Positions 11,273 to 21,482 of a DNA stretch of 64,000 bases are shown one piece after another (positions within the stretch are counted from its first letter, which is position 1; every line of letters begins with the position of its first letter). The position numbers and the translations under genes were made by a program. The stretch is from Trichomonas vaginalis G3 (taxonomy: Eukaryota > Parabasalia > Trichomonadida > Trichomonadidae), in assembly GCF_026262505.1 (NCBI RefSeq), contig NC_067208.1:1488001-1552000 (forward strand). Direction: 5' to 3'. The notes beneath the pieces were generated by a model. It did not search any database and was not told the DNA's origin. It was given only the letters and a program-made list of their open reading frames with translations.

Positions 11273-14200
11273 TTATGTGTCATAATAGAACCCACGTGGA
11301 CCAAGCTTTACTTTCTTCCTGACTGAGTTTTTAACTCTTCTTTTTCCTTCATTGCCACTACTTTCACTAGATGAAGTTACTTCTTCACTACTTTCTACAA
11401 CTCTTCTCTTCTTCTTTGGTAACTTGCCCTCTGCTTCAAGTTGTTGCATCTTTGCCTCATGTTCACCTAGTATGTTGTAAATTTCCCATGTCCTTTTTGC
11501 CTTTGGGCTCTGGTCGCCCATCTCAGGTAACCTATATCCTAGAAAGAGTTTGTCATAGTTTGTATTTGAGTCTTCGCGTATTGTTTGCATGACTCTTTCC
11601 TGAGTTTCAGGTTCAAGCTCTTCAAACAGTGCCTGTCCATATGGAATATGCTCGTTTCCAAATATATGTTTTTGTAGCCATTCTGGTTTTCTTTCCATGT
11701 TACCAACTATATCTTTTGTGAATGGGAAAGCTTTTACCCAATCTTTCAGTCTTGCGTCGTTTATTTCTGTAGTTGGTTTTATTTTGTCAAGGAACATGTT
11801 TTTCAATACTAACATTTCATTTGGTACTGTCCATTTGAGTTTTCTTAAATATTCATCCCTTCTCGGTTCATTGTCTGCAAAGTAAGTTTTTATGACATTT
11901 TGTAAACTTTCGTTTGCAAGGTCATGTACAATAGGTTCTCTTCCTTCGCTCTCCCTAACTTTCTTTCTAAACTCTTCACCAAATATACCATCTTTATGGT
12001 TCTGTGTAGTTCTTTGAGATAAATGTTCTAGAACGTCAGGTGTTATATTTCCATCAGCCATGTTCATTTCATACTGGTCCAAAATATCTGCATCTTTCAT
12101 ATCTTTCAATGGCATTAAAGCCGCGCTGAAAATACCAGCTATATCTGGTTCACCATTGACTTCCATTGCGTCTACAACTTCTTGGAATTGTGGTTGTAAG
12201 TTTATGAACCACCTATCCGGATTAGCTTTATGACCCCATCTCATTGTAGTTCCATTGTCTGCAGAAACAAAAGTAGGTCTGTTTCCATCTTGGCTAGGTT
12301 CTGAATGAACTTTAAACAATGTTTCATTTCTATATGTTTTCTTGAAATTTAACCTTTTATTTTCACCGAGTTCATCCGAAGATTGAACGTTAAATGCTCG
12401 TAAGTAAAAAGGGTTGTTGTATTTGTGTACATTTTCTTTCAGTGCTTCCATTCTATGCTGAATATTTTCATCTGGTGTTGGAGTCTTTTGTATGTCGGCA
12501 AACATTTTTCGATATTCTTCTACTATGTCAGCCGAATTTTTTTTAGACTCTTGGAAATATTCCATATTCTCCGCATACTCTTGTTGAGGGTCAAGATTTT
12601 TCGGCTGTTCCAAATCTTCATCTAGTTCTGTGAAGTTAGTTTCCAAAGGAGTGACTTGTTCGTTTCCTTCAGGCTCTTCTAGCTGTTGTTGCTGAACTAT
12701 TTCTTCCATGTCTGGTTGTATCTGAACTTCTTCCTGTGGAGTTTCTTGTACCTCATCTGCTGGCATTTCATATATTCCGAGACCGTTTTCAACAAGTTCC
12801 CTTTCTAAGTCATCCGGACTCATAAACCTTTCTTCTTTCGTTCCGTCTCTATTTTTTACGCGTTTCATGAAGAGAGTTAAATTGTCATTTAGCTCTGACA
12901 CCAAATATCTCGGAGTAAATTCAGTCATGTCATTTGGATGATATGCTATTAAATCATATCCCTTAGCGAGCTTGTATTTTCCAGGTTTGAAATTATATCC
13001 CATTTGGTGCTGAACCATAAAGCTAAATAGGTTCGGGTCAGTATTTCCTTCCTTGAACTTTCTAATAGCTTCTTTATATCTGTCACTAAAGTCAAGAGTA
13101 TCTGGGTAACCATAGTCTTCCTTTAGCATTTTTAAGAATTCTTGGTTTCCTTGTTCTCTACTTCTTTTATGTCCTTGCTCTGTTTGTGGTTGTTGTTGTG
13201 CAGGGTTTTGAACTGTTGGTTGTTGTGCTGGTTGTGGAGGTGGTTGTTGTCCTTGCTCTGGTTGTTGTTGTGGTGCTGGATTTTGAACTGTTGGTTGTTG
13301 TCCTTGCTCTGGTTGTTGTTGTGGTGCTGGATTTTGAACTGTTGGTTGTTGTTTTGGTGCATGCCTGTGTCTATGTCCATGTGACGATGTAAATGTTCTA
13401 GGTAGTCCTGGTGCAGGTGCTTCTCTTGGAGGGTTTGGTGGTATATAAGTTCCACCAGCTGGCACATATGTTCCATCTGCAGCGTAATGTCCTACCTGAC
13501 TTTTCGTTCTTAAGAAAGCATTTACTAGGTCTTTTTTGGTCTGTTGTAACTCTTTTTCTTGACTTTCCACAACAGTTGCTCTAACGGCGTCATAGGCACT
13601 TTGAACTGCCTGTCTCGTTGCTGCATCTGTTATTTTCGTCATATTTTGTGCTACTTCTTTTAACTCTTTGTCGAAACCTTCAGACTTCAGTTTCTTTCCA
13701 GATGAGAAGTCGTTCACTAGTTTCACCTTACTATGAAGAGCTTCGAAGGCGTTCTTAAAGTCAGCATTCATTAAAGCTTCATTTGAACTGTCTTCATCCG
13801 CTTGTATTTTTGTCCTTATTGACCCTATAAGTTGGGCTGCTTTAGCGTTGGCTTGGGCATCTAACCAGTCATTGTTAGCTTTTATATATTCTGCGCTTTT
13901 CATTGCCTTTTGCATTGCGTCGTTATTTTTACTTTCTTGTGCTAAGTTTTCATACTGTACGGTTTGATTTTGCAACTGTAAAAGTTTTTTCTGCCTTTAC
14001 ATTTGCTTCAACTTCTTTTTATACTCATCGCTATCCATATATGTCTTCAGGGCTTTTGTTTTATCTCTTCATCTTTCAGTACTTTATATTGAGTAGTATG
14101 GTTTTTCAAATTTATGACATCTTGTTCCATTTTTGCTACTTCTGCTGCTTTTTCTGACACTTTTTTCGCATATTCCTCTGTACTTAGTTCTTTCAGTTGT

Positions 14201-14612
14201 TCTTCTTTCTTCTTTTCTCTACGTTTAACTCATTGAGTTTCTTTGTGTGTCTGTCATATTCTAGTTTCTTTTCGTTTTCACTTATTTGTTTCTGTATGTC
14301 TATGTTTGACTTTTTGACATCTGTTATTTGATTTTTGAGTGAACTCAAATTCATTTGACTTTGAGGGTTATATGCTGTTCCGTCTGCAGCTCCACCATAG
14401 CCTGCCATTTTCGCTAAAAGTGCCGCTCTTAAACCTCCACTCTGTGCACCAACAACTCGGTTTAAAAGCATAGGGTTGCTTGACATTTGTTGCAACATAG
14501 TGGGGTCATTCAGCATTTGTTGTTGCAACTGTTGTTGTGGTGTCAGTTTTACTTTTGGATGTTTCAATGCTCCCTTCCTCTTACGTATATTCTTACGTAG
14601 CTTACGTGGCAT
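11273..14612 (-). pseudogene. Large coiled-coil structural protein (C)
   Basis: Fossil homologue of the gene that B interrupts in A. It has a basic start (MPRKLRKNIRKRK), a long glutamine/lysine coiled-coil part, a repeated glutamine/proline linker (units like QQPTVQNPAPQQQ) near 13180-13350, and a basic C-terminus with KKKRR. It shows the state of the locus without B at the point where B sits in A (near 13430). Confidence 0.8.
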
Positions 14613-14688
14613 TTTAAGTGAAGTAAAAAACATTTACGATGAAGAAGTTTCGACAAAGCATTTACGATGAAATCATGAAAATTCAAGA

Positions 14689-14735
14689 GGGTAGAAATGA
14701 GGTTAGAAAAGAGGTTAGATCTAACCTTCTACCCT
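14689..14735. repeat. Intergenic palindrome, TA type
   Basis: GGGTAGAA / GGTTAGA units converge on GGTTAGATCTAACC and TTCTACCC. It is subterminal in C, between the structural gene and the element end. Confidence 0.8.
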
Positions 14736-14759
14736 AAACATTATTTTTTGGTCATTTAC

Positions 14760-14906
14760 GCTCATTACGATGAAGAAGTTTCGACAAAAAAGTCAACGGC
14801 TGGTCGGCTGGGGTTCGGTCCTCCTCTTGGGTCTTGGGAAAAATTCTTAGGGCTAGAAGGCACGAAGTGCCTGGAAGCCCCACTACCTTTTTTTTTTTTT
14901 TTTTTT
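14760..14906. repeat. Right terminus of element C with poly-T
   Basis: Read inward it is poly-A, then GGTAGTGGGGCTTCC, then a small palindrome AGGCACTTCGTGCCT. It shares its next segment (14797-14850) with element D rather than with A. The T run covers 14888-14906. Confidence 0.8.
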
Positions 14907-15024
14907 ATATCAAATTGAAAAAAGGTATTTATCAAAATTCTAAATTCTTAATAAAAAATAACTTTTCAGAGGATTGTGATTTTGAAAGCATGAGTAATAA
15001 GTAAAAAATATCTACGATTTTAAT

Positions 15025-16302
15025 GAGGGAATTGTTCCTTATGAGGTATACATTATAACTATATACCTCATAAGGAACAATTCCCTCTTGATAGCTGGGA
15101 AACTTTCTCTGAATAACTTATCATTTGGAGAAAGTTTCCCAGCTATCTATTAGAAACTAAAGGCTGTGAGGCACTAATATATAATCAGTGCCTCATAGCC
15201 TTTAGTTTGTTATTAAAAACGAGAAAACTTGTTCGAAATGATAAACAATTTCGAACAAGTTTTCTCGTTTTAAGGAGGGAATTGTTCCTTATGAGGTATA
15301 CAGTATGAATATATACCTCATAAGGAACAATTCCCTCTGATAGCTGGGAAACTTTCTCTGAATAACTTATCATTTGGACAGAAAAGTGACACTTTACATG
15401 GCAAAAAATAGAGCCTTACTTTTGAGATACTTGAGATTGAAACTGAATCTTATGAGGCGGTGATCTTGAATCACTACCTCATAAGGTTCAGTTTCATATA
15501 AAATTTGTTGCAATTTGTTATTCTTTTGCAATTATTTCTTATAAGATTTTACATATTTTAGCGGGGAATGTTTGTTATCATGTATATATTATAAATATCT
15601 ACACGATAACGAACATTCCTCGCTAAATTGCTGAAAAACTTTGAGGAAATGTCGAACAATTTCCTCAAAGTTTCTCAGATTTATATAGATCACTAGAGTC
15701 CCCTAGGCACTGATTCTGGTTCAGTACCTAGGAGGCTCTAGTTCTCTAACGAACTGATAAAATGTTTTTAAATTTTTGGATATTGCTACCTGTGAAGCAC
15801 TGACTTCAAGTCAGTACCTCACAGGTAGCAATTACATTGAAAGATGGGAGAAACTTTGTCCGAATGTTAAACTATTCGGACAAAGTTTCTCACATTTGTA
15901 GTGGAGATGGAAGGCTTTGAGGTATATTGTATTAATATATACCCCAAAGCCTTCCATCTCCACTTGAAAGTGTCCAAACTTTGGGTTAATACTTTGCAAT
16001 TAACCCAAAGTTTGGACACTTTCTAGAAGGAATTGGAGGGTAAGAGATATACATTCATATGGTATATCTCTTACCCTCCAATTCCTTCTTAAAATGGGAG
16101 AAACTTTGTCCGAATGTAAACTATTCGGACAAAGTTTCTCCCATTTTTTGAAGGAATTGGAGCTATGAGATACTGATGCAATGTCAGTAACTCATGGCTT
16201 CCAATTCCTTCCTAAAACTCATAAAGTGGACATTACATGCATATAAAATTTGACATGTAAAGTCCACTTTTTGTGAGCGGGGATTTGACTCCGTCAAATC
16301 CC
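15025..16302. repeat. Array of about 18 consecutive long hairpins
   Basis: Hairpins follow one another with mostly 1-10 bases between them: 15025-15087, 15090-15147, 15154-15208, 15216-15271, 15275-15337, 15439-15495, 15559-15625, 15631-15678, 15692-15742, 15782-15832, 15845-15892, 15901-15963, 15966-16023, 16025-16089, 16091-16147, 16150-16211, 16223-16270 and 16280-16302. Most arms are 18-28 bases with few mismatches. Two classes mostly alternate: one has GAGGTATA or GCACTGAT-like sequence next to the loop, the other has AAACTTTG-like arms. No open frame of note. Not a known family to me; it lies between two elements in non-element DNA. Confidence 0.9.
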
Positions 16303-16643
16303 TTTTTCGTTTACGAGAAAGCCAAATTCTCTCAAAAAGTTAAGTAGGACCAATTTTTTATAAAAAAAATCCAATTTCATTATGAATGTTAATTAATTTA
16401 TATAATTATTGAATAAAAAATTTTCTTTGAGATTATGAAAAGTTCTTTGAAAAGTTATTTTTTCTCATTTTTAAATATTGTATTAGCCTATTTATTTATA
16501 ATCCAAATTAAATAACTTTAAATTCAATATTTAAAGAATAATTTTGAAGGAATTGAGTTACTTCCCCCGACGATAAAATTGAGAGGTTTACATTTTGACC
16601 GAACTTAGCATGCAACAATGGAAGACCTAATCATGTTATATAT
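16303..16643. other. AT-rich spacer, nothing recognised
   Basis: Very AT-rich sequence with no credible gene and no strong repeat; it flanks the left end of element A. Confidence 0.6.
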
Positions 16644-16813
16644 AAAAAAAAAAAAAAAAAGGTAATGGGGCTTCCAGGCACTTCGTGCCTTCTAGCCCTG
16701 AAGATGTTTAGTATAAATGAAGTTTTTATTCGGAAAATTGTTAGTCTTCTGGGTCGAAAACATTATATAATGTGTCGCTTTTCACAAATTATATATGTTT
16801 TCATGCTTTGTCA
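16644..16813. repeat. Left terminal inverted repeat of A
   Basis: A17 run, then GGTAATGGGGCTTCC, the small palindrome AGGCACTTCGTGCCT, and about 110 further bases ending TTATATATGTTTTCATG. It matches the right end (61171-61402) except that the right end repeats a segment of about 50 bases. The following 16814-16983 holds direct repeats of a TTTTGTCAAGACTTCTTCGT-like unit. Confidence 0.85.
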
Positions 16814-16881
16814 AGACTTCTTCGTAAATGTTTTGTCAAGACTTCTTCGTAATGAGCGTAAATGACCCAAAAATATAATTT

Positions 16882-16934
16882 AGGTGAAGAGGTGAGATGT
16901 CACCTGTTTTCTCACCTGTTTTCTCACCTCTTGA
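16882..16934. repeat. Intergenic palindrome, GA type
   Basis: GGTGAAGAGGTGAGATGTCACC followed by TTTTCTCACCTG units; the core is GAGATGTC and lacks GATC. Confidence 0.8.
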
Positions 16935-16983
16935 ATTTTCATGATTTCTTCGTAAATGTTTTGTCGAAACTTCTTCATCGTAA

Positions 16984-18200
16984 ATGTTTTTAACTTCACT
17001 TAAAATGCCACGTAAGCTACGTAAGAATATACGTAAGAGGAAGAGAGCATTGAAACATCCAATAGTAAGACTAACACCACAACAACAGTTGCAACAACAA
17101 ATGCTGAATGACCCCACTATGTTGCAACAAATGTCAAGCAATCCTATGCTTTTAAACCGAGTTCTTGGTGCACAGAGTGGAGGTTTAAGAGCGGCACTTT
17201 TAGCGAAAATGGCAGGCTATGGTGGAGCTGCAGACGGAACAGCTTATAACCCTCAAAGTCAAATGAATTTGAGTTCACTCAAAAATCAAATAACAGATGT
17301 CAAAAAGTCAAACATAGACATACAGAAACAAATAAGTGAAAACGAAAAGAAACTAGAATATGACAGACACACAAAGAAACTCAATGAGTTAAACGTAGAG
17401 AAAAAGAAGAAAGAAGAACAACTGAAAGAACTAAGTACAGAGGAATATGCGAAAAAAGTGTCAGAAAAAGCAGCAGAAGTAGCAAAAATGGAACAAGATG
17501 TCATAAATTTGAAAAACCATACTACTCGATATAAAGTACTGAAAGATGAAGAAATAAAACAAAAAGCCCTGAAGACATATATGGATAGCGATGAGTATAA
17601 AAAAGAAGTTGAAGCAAATGTAAAGGCAGAAAAACTTTTACAGTTGCAAAACCAAACCGTACAGTATGAAAACTTAGCACAAGAAAGTAAAAATAACGAC
17701 GCAGCCATGCAAAAGGCAATGAAAAGCGCAGAATATATAAAAGCTAACAATGACTGGTTAGATGCCCAAGCCAACGCTAAAGCAGCCCAACTTATAGGGT
17801 CAATAAGGACAAAAATACAAGCGGATGAAGACAGTTCAAATGAAGCTTTAATGAATGCTGACTTTAAGAACGCCTTCGAAGCTCTTCATAGTAAGGTGAA
17901 ACTAGTGAACGACTTCTCATCTGGAAAGAAACTGAAGTCTGAAGGTTTCGACAAAGAGTTAAAAGAAGTAGCACAAAATATGACGAAAATAACAGATGCA
18001 GCAACGAGACAGGCAGTTCAAAGTGCCTATGACTCCGTTAGAGCAACTGTTGTGGAAAGTCAAGAAAAAGAGTTACAACAGACCAAAAAAGACCTAGTAA
18101 ATGCTTTCTTAAAAACGAAAAGTCAGGTAGGACATTATGCTGCAGATGGAACATATGTGCCAGCTGGTGGAACTTATATACCACCAAACCCTCCAAGAGA
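16984..18200 (+). pseudogene. Large coiled-coil structural protein of A, 5' part
   Basis: First part of A's leading gene, interrupted by element B. The likely start is the ATG at 17005 (MPRKLRKNIRKRK), since the same methionine is well placed in C; an in-frame ATG at 16984 lies upstream. A basic first 25 residues are followed by a glutamine-rich stretch, a glycine/alanine patch and a long charged coiled coil (about residues 100-290), then alanine-rich helices. Virion core or scaffold is an inference from the basic start, the coiled coil and the position next to the capsid-type gene. Confidence 0.8.
18196..18200. repeat. Target-site duplication of B, left
   Basis: AGAGA immediately before B's terminal AG. 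The same five bases follow B's terminal CT at 41100-41104, and element C carries a single copy at the equivalent place. Confidence 0.9.
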
Positions 18201-18288
18201 AGTTAGTATGGTTAACTTGGGTACTGTGGCACTGCGTTCCACCTTACCCAACTTAACCTTAAATATTTACAAAACCGTCTGACACATA

Positions 18289-18376
18289 AATGACTTCACT
18301 AATGACTTCACTAATGACTTCACTAATGACTTCACTAACGACTTCAGTAACATTTTCGCTAACGACTTCACTAATG
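18289..18376. repeat. Subterminal 12-base tandem repeat
   Basis: About seven units of ATGACTTCACTA with minor variants. Mirrored at 40924-41011. The close variant TGACCTCATTGC forms another array inside B at 23130-23262. Confidence 0.85.
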
Positions 18377-18414
18377 AAAAATAAACGTTTTCACTAACGT
18401 TCCCACTAATGTTC

Positions 18415-18741
18415 TCATTTACAAAAGTATTGCAGCGCTTCCCATTGCTGTGCTTCACACAATAGTTCATATTCTTCAGTATCGCTGCTGTCACTCCAAT
18501 CGTCAGAGTCAAAATCACTGTCAAAATAAATGTATGTAAGTTTTGACAAAGCTAATGAAACACGCTTACCGTTTGTATCTATTGCTTTTATATATCTCCC
18601 ATTATGTTTGTTGTCGTAAACGCTCAAACTAACTTTACCCTTTCTCCCTCGTATCTGATAGAATGTATTTTCACGAGGAACGAAGAACAAATTCTTGAAC
18701 TCATGACCGTTGTAGTTTGTTATCTCAATAGTTTTCGTCAT
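18415..18741 (-). CDS. Terminal-repeat protein, 108 residues (left copy)
   Basis: Starts MTKTIEITNYNGHEF. Residues 3-70 resemble the C-terminal domain of A's HNH endonuclease (TIEIT, FYxY, DTxGK.V...L.KL), so this may be a stand-alone version of an endonuclease-associated DNA-binding or accessory domain. The C-terminus is very acidic (DSDFDSDDWSDSSDTEE). The gene lies entirely in the terminal repeat and is duplicated exactly at 40559-40885. Function unknown; a terminus-binding role would fit the location but is only a guess. Confidence 0.7.
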   Translation of the reverse strand: MTKTIEITNYNGHEFKNLFFVPRENTFYQIRGRKGKVSLSVYDNKHNGRYIKAIDTNGKRVSLALSKLTYIYFDSDFDSDDWSDSSDTEEYELLCEAQQWEALQYFCK

Positions 18742-18829
18742 TTACATAAAAATAAAATAAAAAATAAACTTAAAAATAAATGATATTACTACCTTCACAC
18801 GTATGAAAACATAGCACAAAAATAAATTT

Positions 18830-18878
18830 AGGTGAAGTGGTGAAATCTCACCTCTTTTTTCACCTGGTTTTTCACCCA
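18830..18878. repeat. Intergenic palindrome, GA type (B left repeat)
   Basis: GGTGAAGTGGTGAAATCTCACC with following TTTTCACC units. Mirrored at 40422-40470. Confidence 0.8.
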
Positions 18879-19017
18879 CTTGAATTCATTGCTTTATAAC
18901 ACAAACGACAACACTAACTTAACCTTAAATATTTACAAAACCGCCAACCACTAACGACTTCACTAACGAACTCACTAATGAAAAATAAACGTTGTCAGAG
19001 GTGAAAAAATATATTTA

Positions 19018-19064
19018 GGTGAAGTGGTTAGATCTAACCTCATTTCTAACCTCATTTCTAACCT
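19018..19064. repeat. Intergenic palindrome, TA type (B left repeat)
   Basis: Core GGTTAGATCTAACC with GATC, followed by CATTTCTAACCT units. Mirrored at 40236-40283. Confidence 0.8.
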
Positions 19065-19094
19065 AGCCGCTTTGCGGCTCTGACCCTTTGGGTC
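19065..19094. repeat. Double hairpin (B left repeat)
   Basis: AGCCGC-TTT-GCGGCT followed by GACCC-TTT-GGGTC. Mirrored at 40206-40235. Same design as the inserts found inside coding genes of B. Confidence 0.85.
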
Positions 19095-19110
19095 TGTTGA
19101 ATTCATTGCT

Positions 19111-19347
19111 TTATAACTCTCTTCCTTTCTCCAACTCTTCTAGCTTCTTCTTAAGTTCAGCAATGTTGTCCTCATGAAGTTTAATCTTTCTCAAAATTCC
19201 TTCTTTATCTAATGGTTGCTTTATCTTTCTAAACTGAACTCTACCATCCTTCATAGTATGAACGTAAAAACCTTCTGGAATAGTTCCTGATTTAATGTAT
19301 TCTACCAAAAACTTTTGTTTCATTGCTTCAGTGACTTTAGTCGTCAT
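19111..19347 (-). CDS. Small basic protein, 78 residues
   Basis: Start chosen at the ATG giving MTTKVTEAMKQKF; an upstream in-frame TTG adds three residues. Residues 5-38 (EAMKQKFLVEYIKSG..P.GFYVHTMKDGRVQFRKI) resemble the start of B's 144-residue protein (21483-21917) and of A's 194-residue protein (54848-55432), so the three share a short domain. The C-terminal half is a lysine/glutamate coiled coil. The last codons lie within the left terminal repeat. Function unknown. Confidence 0.65.
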   Translation of the reverse strand: MTTKVTEAMKQKFLVEYIKSGTIPEGFYVHTMKDGRVQFRKIKQPLDKEGILRKIKLHEDNIAELKKKLEELEKGREL

Positions 19348-19394
19348 TTCAATCAAATAAAAATTTTAATATTAAATAAAAATAACGTTATTTT

Positions 19395-19853
19395 TCAGTA
19401 AGGAAACGCAGGAGTTTTACGATTTATTTGTGGTGTAGGTTCTGGTTTAAATGTTGGAGTCGGTTTAGGAGTTGACTTTTGAACAGGAGTTTGTACTTCC
19501 ATAGGTTCAGGAGTCATTGAAGGTGTTGTTTGTGAAGGCGTTGGTTTTGGCGAATGTGTTGGAGTTTGTTTAACTTCAGCTACTTCAGTATTATTTACAA
19601 CATTTGCTTTATTTCTTTTCAACATCATAACTGCTCCTGCTGTAGCTAGCAAACCTAGTGGGAGACCATATTTTATATAAGGACTTGACCAAATGCTATT
19701 TTTGACAGGAGCTGGTGGAACACCTAACCTTGGTGAGACTGCTCTTTGCCATTGTGCAGCTCGTAAGAAATATTCAATAGGTGCTCCATAATCGTTTGGT
19801 AAAGTTTGTTTCATAGATGGTGAAGGTTCGCGAGAGCTTGATGAAGAACTCAT
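19395..19853 (-). CDS. Single-pass membrane protein with proline-rich tail
   Basis: 152 residues: serine-rich start (MSSSSSSREPSPS), one hydrophobic segment at about residues 61-78 (KYGLPLGLLATAGAVMML) and a tail of about 65 residues dominated by threonine, proline and lysine with TPxPxPT repeats. It directly follows the capsid-type gene on the same strand, so a virion-associated membrane or tether role is plausible. A fossil copy is at 250-703 in B-prime. No enzyme motif. Confidence 0.7.
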   Translation of the reverse strand: MSSSSSSREPSPSMKQTLPNDYGAPIEYFLRAAQWQRAVSPRLGVPPAPVKNSIWSSPYIKYGLPLGLLATAGAVMMLKRNKANVVNNTEVAEVKQTPTHSPKPTPSQTTPSMTPEPMEVQTPVQKSTPKPTPTFKPEPTPQINRKTPAFPY

Positions 19854-19883
19854 TTATAAGCTTTAAAAATAAACGTTCATCCT

Positions 19884-21455
19884 TTATTCCTCACTGTCGT
19901 CCGTGGCTAAGTTATAGTCATCTAATCTTATTATGGGGATTCCATTAGCACGCACCTGAATGGCAAAGCAACAATCCCTCATAAATCCAATAAGTGGCTT
20001 TGGTACATTTTCAGTTGCTAGTTCAATAGGTCCTTTAACAGACAATTTGTATGTTATTGGAGCAGTAGATGTTTGACCTTGCTGGAAGCAAAAGTCCACT
20101 TCTGTTGGAAAACCACATAAGAAATGTGTGTTGTCATAGCTATCCCATTTATGTTCCACACTACCATCATCCACCAATGACCTCATAACATCTTCATTAA
20201 ATCCTATCATATCATTGTTTGTATTGCAGGCGTTCGCAACCATTTCATAAAATACAGGTCCATATGATTTTTCAGGTTCTGCAGGCATATTTCCATAAGC
20301 TCCCATGGAAAGCTGAAGATATTTAAACTTAGGGTTCTCAAAATTAACATAATAGTTGTCTTTCTTTCTAAATAGTGCCCAAATACTTTTAACATTAATA
20401 GGCGTATAAGCTGCTGTAAATGTTGCACTTGAACTATCTGTATTCTTTGAGAATGAACCGTCCATAGGAATCCAATCCATAACTTTAACAGGAAAACATA
20501 AAGCCTCGTTTGTATAATGTTCTACAAGTTCTGTATAAATGTTAGGGTCTAAAGAGAATGACTTTGGATGAATGAAACATTCATTAAAATCCATCTTTGT
20601 TCGAAATAGTTGCTGGGTTACAGTTGTAATAGTAACTGTTCCACTAGCTTCTATTGCCTTCGTTATCATAGTGAATGGTTCATTCCATGGAACAAATTTA
20701 TTTGTCGGTGGATTTGAATCTGAAGCAAATGCAACTTTAAGAGTTGGATTGAAAGCAATGATATCATTTACAGATATAGATGTGCATTGTAAGGCGTCGC
20801 TACTGAACTTTACTTTAAGCTGAATGTTACCAGCAAAAGCAGGAATAAATCTTATAGCTTCTAATGGAAAACTTCTAACAGGAATTCTTAAACGAAGCTT
20901 AAAATCAAATGATTTTCCTGCTGTAATTGGACCACTAACAATTTGTCCTGTTCTGCATGTTCCCGAATGACTCCATACATCTTCATGTCGAGTCTTTGAG
21001 AAAACATCTACTTTCTTTATTTGTTCGGTAGTTTGTGAGTTTGAAGTTATATATGCTTCTTCTCTTGCGTTGTCTTGAGAATATACGATACGACCATTTG
21101 CAAGGATTTGATATCCAGCAACTGCATAGAAAGCGTCATCGAAACCAATCCAAAATCCTGGTGGGTTTGTTTTATTGGAACCTGAACCAATTTCTTTATC
21201 TGCAATAAATTGACCTTCCATTTTATACGTAATGAATGTATTGTAAAGGTCCAACATATTTTCACCAGGAGGTGAGAGATTGAATGTTACCCATGTGTTA
21301 TCTTTAGCAGTTCCAGGTTGTGATGGAATCTTTGCGTCAGAATATTTTCTATTAGTGTCACCAATTTGAACTGCATTGTCTATGATATCGAAATATGAGC
21401 GAATCTGATGAATATGCTCTGCTGGAGTAAATTCGTTTAACTGTTCGTTCTGCAT
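19884..21455 (-). CDS. Capsid-type (double jelly-roll) major protein of B
   Basis: 523 residues, beta-rich, no catalytic motif. The segment FKLRLRIPVRSFPLEAIRFIPAFAGNIQLKVKF (about residues 185-217) aligns with LKLRVPLSSFLIFRFLRYLPNWAGKISIEL in A's 535-residue protein, and both genes sit beside structural genes, so they are homologous virion proteins. Length and position fit the Polinton major capsid protein; double jelly-roll fold is inferred, not shown. Upstream sequence ATTTTTATCCGAAGTAAATAC resembles leaders of other virion-type genes. Confidence 0.7.
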   Translation of the reverse strand: MQNEQLNEFTPAEHIHQIRSYFDIIDNAVQIGDTNRKYSDAKIPSQPGTAKDNTWVTFNLSPPGENMLDLYNTFITYKMEGQFIADKEIGSGSNKTNPPGFWIGFDDAFYAVAGYQILANGRIVYSQDNAREEAYITSNSQTTEQIKKVDVFSKTRHEDVWSHSGTCRTGQIVSGPITAGKSFDFKLRLRIPVRSFPLEAIRFIPAFAGNIQLKVKFSSDALQCTSISVNDIIAFNPTLKVAFASDSNPPTNKFVPWNEPFTMITKAIEASGTVTITTVTQQLFRTKMDFNECFIHPKSFSLDPNIYTELVEHYTNEALCFPVKVMDWIPMDGSFSKNTDSSSATFTAAYTPINVKSIWALFRKKDNYYVNFENPKFKYLQLSMGAYGNMPAEPEKSYGPVFYEMVANACNTNNDMIGFNEDVMRSLVDDGSVEHKWDSYDNTHFLCGFPTEVDFCFQQGQTSTAPITYKLSVKGPIELATENVPKPLIGFMRDCCFAIQVRANGIPIIRLDDYNLATDDSEE

Positions 21456-21481
21456 GTATTTACTTCGGATAAAAATATCTA
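21456..21481 (-). promoter_or_regulatory. Candidate promoter of the B capsid gene
   Basis: ATATTTTTATCCGAAGTAAA lies directly before the start codon. Similar T5-AT or T5-AC blocks stand 10-17 bases before virion-type genes of both A and B (for example before 22248, 43259, 54207, 58686, 59781 and 60162). Confidence 0.5.
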
Positions 21482-21482
21482 T

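Larger units (their letters stand above)
1661..14906 (-). mobile_element. C: decayed Maverick-like element, A family
   Basis: Inverted relative to A. Read leftward from 14906 it carries the large structural protein, capsid-type protein, 139-residue protein (opposite strand), 193- and 268-residue proteins, SF3 helicase, HNH endonuclease, 139-residue protein, 150-residue protein (opposite strand), packaging ATPase, two KilA-N genes and a T5orf172-like segment. The right end is the same GGTAGTGGGGCTTCC terminus plus A/T homopolymer as A. The left end lies beyond the window or behind B-prime. Broken in at least a dozen places, yet proteins remain close to A's, so decay is recent or partly a sequence-quality effect. 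Confidence 0.85.
18201..19127. repeat. Left terminal inverted repeat of B
   Basis: 927 bases matching 40173-41099 in inverted form. It contains a complete 108-residue gene, a 12-base tandem repeat, two palindromes and a double hairpin. Its inner edge falls inside the last codons of the 81-residue gene. Confidence 0.95.

Noticed and set aside
13142-13392. Tryptophan/leucine/valine-rich frames opposite the structural gene
   Set aside because: They are antisense to the glutamine/proline repeats, which force such composition.
15025-16302. Hairpin chain as a CRISPR array
   Set aside because: There is no constant repeat with unrelated spacers; every unit is itself an inverted repeat, and the setting is eukaryotic with no cas-like genes.
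14907-16643. Host protein-coding gene between elements C and A
   Set aside because: The longest frames are short and run through hairpin arms; none has a family motif or a likely start context.
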